In this document: positions 58,963 through 64,000 of the stretch, one piece after another | Layout: every line of letters begins with the position of its first letter | How positions within the stretch are numbered: the stretch's first letter is position 1 | Origin: Blastococcus fimeti | GTDB taxonomy: Bacteria; Actinomycetota; Actinomycetes; Mycobacteriales; Geodermatophilaceae | Assembly: GCA_900102115.1 (NCBI GenBank) | Contig: FNAW01000004.1 | Coordinates: 248,001-312,000, forward strand | DNA: 64,000 bases | Direction: 5' to 3' | Position numbers and translations under genes: made by a program | Notes under the pieces: generated by a model | Databases searched by the model: none | What the model was told of the DNA's origin: nothing | What the model saw: the letters and a program-made list of their open reading frames with translations, nothing else

Positions 58963-59454
58963 GTGCAGTTCGACGTGACGGTAGAAATCCCGAAGGGCCA
59001 GCGGAACAAGTACGAGCTGGACCATGCCACCGGACGCATCCGCTTGGACCGGATGCTGTTCACCTCAACCCGCTATCCGGCCGACTACGGCTACATCGAG
59101 AACACCCTGGGGCAGGACGGCGACCCGCTCGACGCCCTGGTGCTGCTCGAGGAGCCGACGTTCCCCGGGTGCCTGATCACCGTCCGGGCCATCGGCATGT
59201 TCCGGATGACCGACGAAGCCGGCGGCGACGACAAGGTCCTCACGGTTCCGGCGACGGACCCGCGCCAGTCGCACCTCCGGGACCTCACCGACGTGTCGGA
59301 GTTCGACCGCCTCGAGATCCAGCACTTCTTCGAGACCTACAAGGACCTCGAGCCGGGCAAGTCGGTCGAGGGCGCCAACTGGGTCGGCCGCGAAGAGGCC
59401 GAGGCGGAGATCATGGCCTCGCTCCAGCGCGCCAAGGACCAGAACTACCACTGA
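58963..59454 (+). CDS. ppa: Inorganic pyrophosphatase (family I)
   Basis: A 163-residue soluble hexameric enzyme. [18 protein letters not shown], the [11 protein letters not shown] segment and the metal site [10 protein letters not shown] (D-x-D-P-x-D) are all intact. It drives biosynthesis by splitting pyrophosphate. GTG at 58963 matches the MQFDV start of mycobacterial Ppa. No SD; AAGACT 6 nt upstream suggests leaderless expression. Confidence 0.97.
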   Translation: MQFDVTVEIPKGQRNKYELDHATGRIRLDRMLFTSTRYPADYGYIENTLGQDGDPLDALVLLEEPTFPGCLITVRAIGMFRMTDEAGGDDKVLTVPATDPRQSHLRDLTDVSEFDRLEIQHFFETYKDLEPGKSVEGANWVGREEAEAEIMASLQRAKDQNYH

Positions 59455-59570
59455 CCGGGTCCGGCTCGGTCCTGCCGGCCGCCCGGGCACGGTGACGGCG
59501 GTACGCCTCTTCGGACGGCGTGCCGCCGTCAGCCATGTCCGCACACGGTCGGCGCTGGCAGGCGGACGGC

Positions 59571-59912
59571 GTGACCGGCCCTCCCTACGTGACCGACGCC
59601 GCGCTCGCCCGGCTCCGGGACGACGTCGTCCTCCCGGTGGCGCGGAGCATCCTGCGCGACGGCGAGGCGGCCACCGCCCGGCTGTGGCGGGAGGACCGGC
59701 CGCTGCCCGGCGAGATCTGGGTGCAGGTCGCGGTCGGCCCCGAGGACGTGTTCATGCTGCTGCTGAGCAGTGCGTCCTGGGAGGGCGAGCTGCGCGCCGG
59801 CGACGACGCGCTCGCCGCACGGCTGGCCGACGCGCTCGAGGACTGGGTGCCCGAGACCTCGTTCGGCTGGGGCCAGCAGCGCCGCGCCGACCCGCGCGCG
59901 CACCGGGCGTAG
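59571..59912 (+). CDS. Hypothetical protein
   Basis: A 113-residue acidic protein of unrecognised family (PYVTDAALARLRDDVVLPVARSILRDGE, WVQVAVGPEDVFMLLLSS, ETSFGWGQQR). No signal peptide or membrane helix. It may be a small regulatory or immunity-like protein, but nothing supports a function. GTG 59571 has AGGCGGA upstream; an ATG at 59535 in frame would add 12 residues. It lies between ppa and tRNA-Thr. Confidence 0.6.
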   Translation: MTGPPYVTDAALARLRDDVVLPVARSILRDGEAATARLWREDRPLPGEIWVQVAVGPEDVFMLLLSSASWEGELRAGDDALAARLADALEDWVPETSFGWGQQRRADPRAHRA

Positions 59913-59925
59913 ACCCCGGGAACGA

Positions 59926-59961
59926 CGCAGCGGGCCCGTCCCGGAGGACGGACCCGCTGCG
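59926..59961. terminator. Terminator between hypothetical gene and tRNA-Thr
   Basis: CGCAGCGGGCCCGTCC pairs with GGACGGACCCGCTGCG (15 of 16 bp) around the loop CGGA. It serves the upstream plus-strand gene and the convergent tRNA. Confidence 0.8.
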
Positions 59962-59969
59962 GTGCAGAG

Positions 59970-60042
59970 AGCCGCCTGTCGGAATCGAACCGACGACCTT
60001 CTCATTACGAGTGAGATGCTCTACCGACTGAGCTAAGGCGGC
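59970..60042 (-). tRNA. tRNA-Thr(CGT)
   Basis: A 73-nt cloverleaf. Acceptor GCCGCCT/AGGCGGC, D-arm with AGTCGGTAGAGC, anticodon stem TCTCA/TGAGA around CTCGTAA (anticodon CGT), T-arm GTCGGTTCGATTCCGAC. The discriminator is U; CCA not encoded. It is the second Thr isoacceptor in the window. Confidence 0.97.
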
Positions 60043-60099
60043 GGACGTGCCCGCACAGACTACGGCACCGCCTGCGCGATCCGGCGCAGGGGCAGGGGC

Positions 60100-61275
60100 C
60101 TAGGCGGGCAGCCGGAGGGCCACGGTCAGGGCCTCCAGCGCGATCTGCGGCTTGACGTTCTGCTCCAGCGCCGTCCGGCAGTCGAGGATCGCGTCGATCC
60201 GCCGCAGGGCCCCCTCGGGACCGATCAGCCGCGACAGCTCGACCGCGTCCGCGCGGCGGTCCGGGTGGTTGAGCGGCAGTTCTCCCCCGGGCGCCGCCGC
60301 CAGCACCAGCGCGTCCCGGTAGAGCCCGGCGAGGTCGACCAGTGCGCGGTCGAGGGAGTCCCGGCCGATGCGCGTGGCCCGCGACTTCTGCCGCTTCTCC
60401 AGCTCCTTGAGCTGACCGGCGCTCCCCCGGCTCGCCGCGACGACGCCCGGCCCGCGGGCCCCGACGCCCAGGCTGTTCTTCAGCGCGTCGGTCTCCGCCC
60501 CGTCCAGCACCTCCGTCGCGGCCTCGGTCTCCTCCTTGGCCGCGCCGACCAGGTCGTCCGCGGCGTCCATGCACGCCGCCAGCGACACCAGCCGCAGCGG
60601 GACGTCGAGCACCGCCTTGCGCGCGAGCCGCGCCTCCTCGTCGCGCGCCAGCCGGCGGGCCCGGCCGACGTGCCCTCCGGAGGCGGCCGCGGACCAGGAG
60701 GCCAGCGCAGGGTCGACGCCGTCGCGGACCAGCACGTCGGCGATCGCGGTGACCGTCGGGGTCCGCAGCGCGACGACGCGGCAGCGCGACCGGATGGTGA
60801 CCGGCACGTCGTCGGGGTGCAGGCTCGGTGCGCACAGCATCACCACCGTGCGGGGCGGCGGCTCCTCGATCATCTTGAGCACCGCGTTCGAGGCCGACTC
60901 GCTCATGCGGTCGGCGTCCTCGACGATGATCATCTGCCAGCGGCCCTGGGACGGCGACCGGCCGGCGACCCGGACCAGCTCGCGGGCCTCCGTGACCCCG
61001 ATCGACAGCCCGTCGGGGACGATCACGTTGACGTCGGCGTGGGTGCCCGAGAGCACCGTCCGGCAGGCGTGGCAGGTCCCGTCACCGCCGTCGGGGCACT
61101 GCAGCGCCGCCGCGAACGCCCGCGCGGCCACCGACCGCCCGGAGCCGGGCGGCCCGGTGAACAGCCAGGCGTGCGTCATGGCGGCCGGGTCGTCGATCGC
61201 CGCCCGCAGCTCCGCCACCACCGCGGGCTGGCCGATGACCCGCGACCACACCCCCTGGTCCGCCGCGACGCTCAT
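60100..61275 (-). CDS. holB: DNA polymerase III delta-prime subunit
   Basis: A 391-residue clamp-loader subunit. An AAA+ fold with Walker A variant GPPGSGRSVAAR, a zinc finger region (CPDGGDGTCHAC), and the SRC motif in TIRSRCRVVAL. Residues 210-390 are helical. The GxGRS in place of GKT/S weakens ATP binding, normal for delta-prime. ATG at 61275 overlaps the stop of the tmk fusion gene (ATGA); the tmk-holB pair is widely conserved. Confidence 0.93.
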   Translation of the reverse strand: MSVAADQGVWSRVIGQPAVVAELRAAIDDPAAMTHAWLFTGPPGSGRSVAARAFAAALQCPDGGDGTCHACRTVLSGTHADVNVIVPDGLSIGVTEARELVRVAGRSPSQGRWQMIIVEDADRMSESASNAVLKMIEEPPPRTVVMLCAPSLHPDDVPVTIRSRCRVVALRTPTVTAIADVLVRDGVDPALASWSAAASGGHVGRARRLARDEEARLARKAVLDVPLRLVSLAACMDAADDLVGAAKEETEAATEVLDGAETDALKNSLGVGARGPGVVAASRGSAGQLKELEKRQKSRATRIGRDSLDRALVDLAGLYRDALVLAAAPGGELPLNHPDRRADAVELSRLIGPEGALRRIDAILDCRTALEQNVKPQIALEALTVALRLPA

Positions 61276-63512
61276 GGGTGCAGCTGCGGGGTCGAGCCGG
61301 TCTGGGCGTGCGGGTGGGCCTGCACCGGCGTCGTCGGCCGGGTGGCCTCCGCGTCGGTCTGCGGCAGCGTCTGCAGGGGCAGGCCGGAGAGCAGGTCGGC
61401 GACGCGGACGCGGATCGACGCGGCGAGCTCGTCGGCGCTGCCCGTGGCGTCCAGCACGAGGTAGCGGTCGGGATCGCTCTCGGCGAGGGCTCGGAAGGTC
61501 TGTCGCACCCGCTGATGGAACTCCAGGGACTCCGACTCCATGCGGTCGGCCACCGACCGGCCGCGGGCCCGGGCGAGCCCCGTCTCCGGCGGCAGGTCCA
61601 GCAGCACGGTGAGATCGGGCTCCAGGCCGCCGGTGGCCCACCGGGAGAGCATGCGGACGTCGTCGAGCGGGATGGTGCGGCCCGCCCCCTGGTAGGCGAG
61701 CGAGCTGTCCACGTACCGGTCGGTGATGACGACCTCGCCGGCGTCCAGGGCCGGCCGGAGGACGTCGTGCACGTGCTGGGCGCGGTCGGCGGCGTAGAGC
61801 AGCGCCTCCGACCGGGGGGCGATGGCCGCGTGCGACCGGTCCAGCAGGATCGAACGGATGCCCGCGCCCGAGGGGGTCGCGCCCGGCTCGAACGTCGTGC
61901 GGGCGACCAGGCCCTCGTTCGTGAGCCACTCCTGCAGCCGCTTCACCTGGGTGGACTTGCCGGCGCCCTCACCGCCCTCGAAGGCGATGAACACCCCGCC
62001 TCCGGCCAGCCGACGCCGGGCCGTGGTGTCCCGCCGGAGCGCGGTGAGGACGTCGGCCAGCAACGGGACGGGCCGGCCGTCGTCCATCTGCCGGTAGGCG
62101 AGCACGCCGACGCCGACGGCGAGCAGCCCGGCGGCCAGCAGCATGATCCGCTCGCCGGTGACCGGGAGGGTGACGACACCGAGGTCGACCGAGTGCCGGC
62201 CGATGAGCCCCACCCCGAACGGCACCACCGCCAGCGACAGGATCAGCGCGGCACGGACCAGCGACTGCACGATCGCGAACGTGCGGCCGCGCACCTCGTC
62301 CTGGACCTCCGTGCCCAGCAGCGTGAAGCCGGCCAGGTAGGCGATGCCGGCGAAGAAGCCCATGAGGACCACGAGCAGCAGCGCGACCCACAGCGTCGAC
62401 GTCCACGACATCACCACGACCATCAGGCCGGCGCCGACGATCGCGATGCCGAAGATCCGCTCGCGGGCGAGGTCGTGGGCGACGCTGGGCCCGAGCGCGA
62501 TGCCCAGCCCCAGCCCGATGAAGACCGCCCCGAAGAGCAGCCCGTAGGCGGCATCGCCACCCCCGAGCGCGTTCGCGTACGCCTGCCCCGTCGCGATGAT
62601 CACGCCGGCGGCGGCGAAGGCACCCGTGATGCCCACGACCAGGCCACGGACCAGCGGCGTGTGCCCGGCGAAGGAGAACCCGCGCCGGAGGGAGCCCAGG
62701 AAGCTCTCCTGCTGACCGCCCGACCCGGCTGCCCGGCGTCCGCTGATCGAGGGCAGCCGCCAGATCACGATCGCGGCGACCAGGAACGTCAGCGCGTTCA
62801 GGTAGAGCGCGACGTCGACCGGGTCGACGTCCGGCAGCCAGGTCTGCAGCCAGCCGTCGGTCGAGTTCAGCACCGCGAAGACGATCGCGGCCAGCACCGG
62901 GGTCAGGCCGTAGGTGGTGACCAGGGAGAGCTGGTTGGCCGGCTCCAGCTGGTCCTTGCGCAGCATGTTGGGGACGGCGGCGTCCTTGGCCGGGATCCAG
63001 AACAGGCTGAACGCCTCGATGAGGAACTGCGCGACGAACAGCCAGACGAGCTCGTCGACGATCGGGATGGAGGCGAACAGCCCGAACCGGATGACGTCGG
63101 TGACGACCATCGTCTTGCGCCGGTCGAAGCGGTCGGCGAACGCGCCGGCCAGCGGACCCAGCACGATGGCGGGCAGCAGGCGGAACAGCAGCACCCCGCC
63201 GAGCGCGAAGTTCGCCGCCGCGAAGCCGTCGACCAGCGACGTCGCGGTCGCGGTGATCGCCAGGAGCCCCAGCCAGTCGCCGAAGCTCGACAGCGACATC
63301 GACAGCCACAGCTTGCGGAAGTCGCGCACCCGCAGCACGGCCCGGAGCCTGGCGACCAGGCCGACCTGGCCCACGCGCGGGTGCGCGCCGGCGTCGGGGG
63401 GGACCGGCGTGCTCGCCGGGGGCAGACCGTCGGCCGGCGGCGCGCTCCGCTCGGCCGGCGCCGCCGGCTCATCGCGCGGCGGCACCGGTGGCGTCGGGTC
63501 GGACTGGATCAC
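61272..63512 (-). CDS. tmk: MFS transporter-thymidylate kinase fusion
   Basis: A 746-residue two-domain protein. Residues about 60-505 are a 12-helix major facilitator (DFRKLWLSMSLSSFGDWLGLLAI, then FADRFDRRKTMVVTDVIR). Residues about 525-720 are a complete dTMP kinase: P-loop EGGEGAGKST, DRYVDSSLAYQG, and LID RARGRSVADRMESE. An extra Thr/Gln-rich tail follows. The tmk part is essential for dTTP; the transporter's substrate is unknown. Such fusions occur in several actinobacteria. The start is uncertain: GTG 63512 is chosen because TAGCGT at 63567-63562 overlaps earlier codons; 63563 is possible. Confidence 0.9.
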   Translation of the reverse strand: MIQSDPTPPVPPRDEPAAPAERSAPPADGLPPASTPVPPDAGAHPRVGQVGLVARLRAVLRVRDFRKLWLSMSLSSFGDWLGLLAITATATSLVDGFAAANFALGGVLLFRLLPAIVLGPLAGAFADRFDRRKTMVVTDVIRFGLFASIPIVDELVWLFVAQFLIEAFSLFWIPAKDAAVPNMLRKDQLEPANQLSLVTTYGLTPVLAAIVFAVLNSTDGWLQTWLPDVDPVDVALYLNALTFLVAAIVIWRLPSISGRRAAGSGGQQESFLGSLRRGFSFAGHTPLVRGLVVGITGAFAAAGVIIATGQAYANALGGGDAAYGLLFGAVFIGLGLGIALGPSVAHDLARERIFGIAIVGAGLMVVVMSWTSTLWVALLLVVLMGFFAGIAYLAGFTLLGTEVQDEVRGRTFAIVQSLVRAALILSLAVVPFGVGLIGRHSVDLGVVTLPVTGERIMLLAAGLLAVGVGVLAYRQMDDGRPVPLLADVLTALRRDTTARRRLAGGGVFIAFEGGEGAGKSTQVKRLQEWLTNEGLVARTTFEPGATPSGAGIRSILLDRSHAAIAPRSEALLYAADRAQHVHDVLRPALDAGEVVITDRYVDSSLAYQGAGRTIPLDDVRMLSRWATGGLEPDLTVLLDLPPETGLARARGRSVADRMESESLEFHQRVRQTFRALAESDPDRYLVLDATGSADELAASIRVRVADLLSGLPLQTLPQTDAEATRPTTPVQAHPHAQTGSTPQLHP

Positions 63513-63561
63513 GGCTCCCGAGGTCGGAGTGGTCCGGGACGGAGCGGGTCCCGGGGATCTC

Positions 63562-63567
63562 ACGCTA
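63562..63567 (-). promoter_or_regulatory. Candidate -10 box of the MFS-tmk gene
   Basis: TAGCGT on the minus strand, giving a leader of about 40 nt to GTG 63512. Confidence 0.4.
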
Positions 63568-63621
63568 CCGGCCGGCACCGACGATCCCGACCCCTTTCGG
63601 CGAGGAGGCCGCCGGAGGGGC

Positions 63622-63627
63622 TAGCTT
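63622..63627 (+). promoter_or_regulatory. -10 box of the terminal methyltransferase gene
   Basis: TAGCTT ends 7 nt before ATG 63635; no SD, leaderless spacing. Confidence 0.5.
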
Positions 63628-63634
63628 CCCGGGG

Positions 63635-64000
63635 ATGGTCGACCCCGGGCAGGACGGCGCGTGGGATCCGGCCGCCTACCTGCAGAACGCCCGCGAGCGG
63701 GCCCGCCCCTTCCTCGACCTGGTGAGCCGGCTGGACGTGCCCGCACCCGCCACGGTCGTCGACCTCGGGTGCGGCGAGGGATCCACCACCGCGCTGCTCG
63801 CCGACCGGTGGCCGGCCGCCCGGGTGACCGGCGTCGACTCCTCGGCTGCGATGCTGGCCGCGGCGCCGGTCCGGCCCGGGCTGGAGTTCCGGCTCGGCGA
63901 CGTGCGGGACTGGCGGCCCGAGAGCTCCGTCGACGTGCTGGTCAGCAACGCGGTGCTGCACTGGGTGCCGGGCCACGAGCGGCTGCTCGCCCGCTGGGCG
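63635..64000 (+). CDS. Methyltransferase, trans-aconitate-type (partial)
   Basis: The first 122 residues of a class I SAM methyltransferase cut by the window end. AYLQNARERARPFLDLVSRL, motif I VVDLGCGEGSTTALLA and VSNAVLHWVPGHERLLARW match trans-aconitate 2-methyltransferase (Tam) and relatives. Substrate assignment needs the missing C-terminal half. Confidence 0.85.
   Translation, partial: MVDPGQDGAWDPAAYLQNARERARPFLDLVSRLDVPAPATVVDLGCGEGSTTALLADRWPAARVTGVDSSAAMLAAAPVRPGLEFRLGDVRDWRPESSVDVLVSNAVLHWVPGHERLLARWA

Overview
This window is very GC-rich DNA from a high-GC Gram-positive bacterium (Actinomycetota). Lsr2, CarD, ClpC, an LpqE-type lipoprotein, RadA-DisA, frequent GTG starts and many apparently leaderless genes support this. 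The MFS-thymidylate kinase fusion and the overall gene style suggest the Frankia/Geodermatophilaceae side of the phylum; that placement is inference. I see no insertion sequence, prophage, plasmid function or CRISPR array.

Layout. 0-6.6 kb: a VOC protein, a possible GPP34-like protein, a lipoprotein, groL behind two CIRCE operators, a cold-shock protein, a threonine-synthase family gene behind a SAM riboswitch, and a HAD phosphatase. 6.6-22.8 kb is more accessory: an ABC exporter whose ATPase is fused to a secreted hydrolase, a DUF3263/LytR_C pair, RarD, tRNA-Thr(TGT), a methyltransferase, the divergent lysG/lysE exporter pair, two tandem paralogous membrane proteins, a FetB-like permease, an HtrA protease, DUF445, a CBS protein and dodecin. 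23.0-63.5 kb follows, from memory, the gene order of the Mycobacterium tuberculosis Rv3579c-Rv3644c region: rlmB-cysS-ispF-ispD-carD, lpqE-radA-disA, mutY, clpC, lsr2, lysS-coaX-panD-panC, folK-folB-folP-folE-ftsH, hpt-tilS-metalloprotease-dacB, ppa, holB and tmk. Three insertions interrupt it: UbiA plus an iron-sulfur photolyase (27.3-29.7 kb), an SDR (43.0 kb), and DUF1684 plus a quaternary-amine (glycine betaine-type) ABC transporter (45.3-49.7 kb). The window ends inside a methyltransferase.

How the genes work together. The conserved block carries folate synthesis, pantothenate/CoA synthesis, two steps of the MEP isoprenoid route, tRNA charging and modification, protein quality control, nucleotide salvage and c-di-AMP synthesis. 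Most genes lie in tight operons with ATGA or GTGA overlaps. Regulation readable from the sequence includes CIRCE (HrcA) at groL, a SAM riboswitch whose P1 stem overlaps the thrC Shine-Dalgarno, an 11-bp tandem repeat upstream of htrA, and TA(G/C)NNT -10 boxes placed 6-8 nt before the start codon of at least fourteen genes.

The most unusual items are a betaine-binding protein whose domain order is circularly permuted, a 945-residue fusion of a secreted serine hydrolase with an ABC ATPase, SAM-riboswitch control of a threonine synthase homologue, and a short covarying hairpin repeat present three times.
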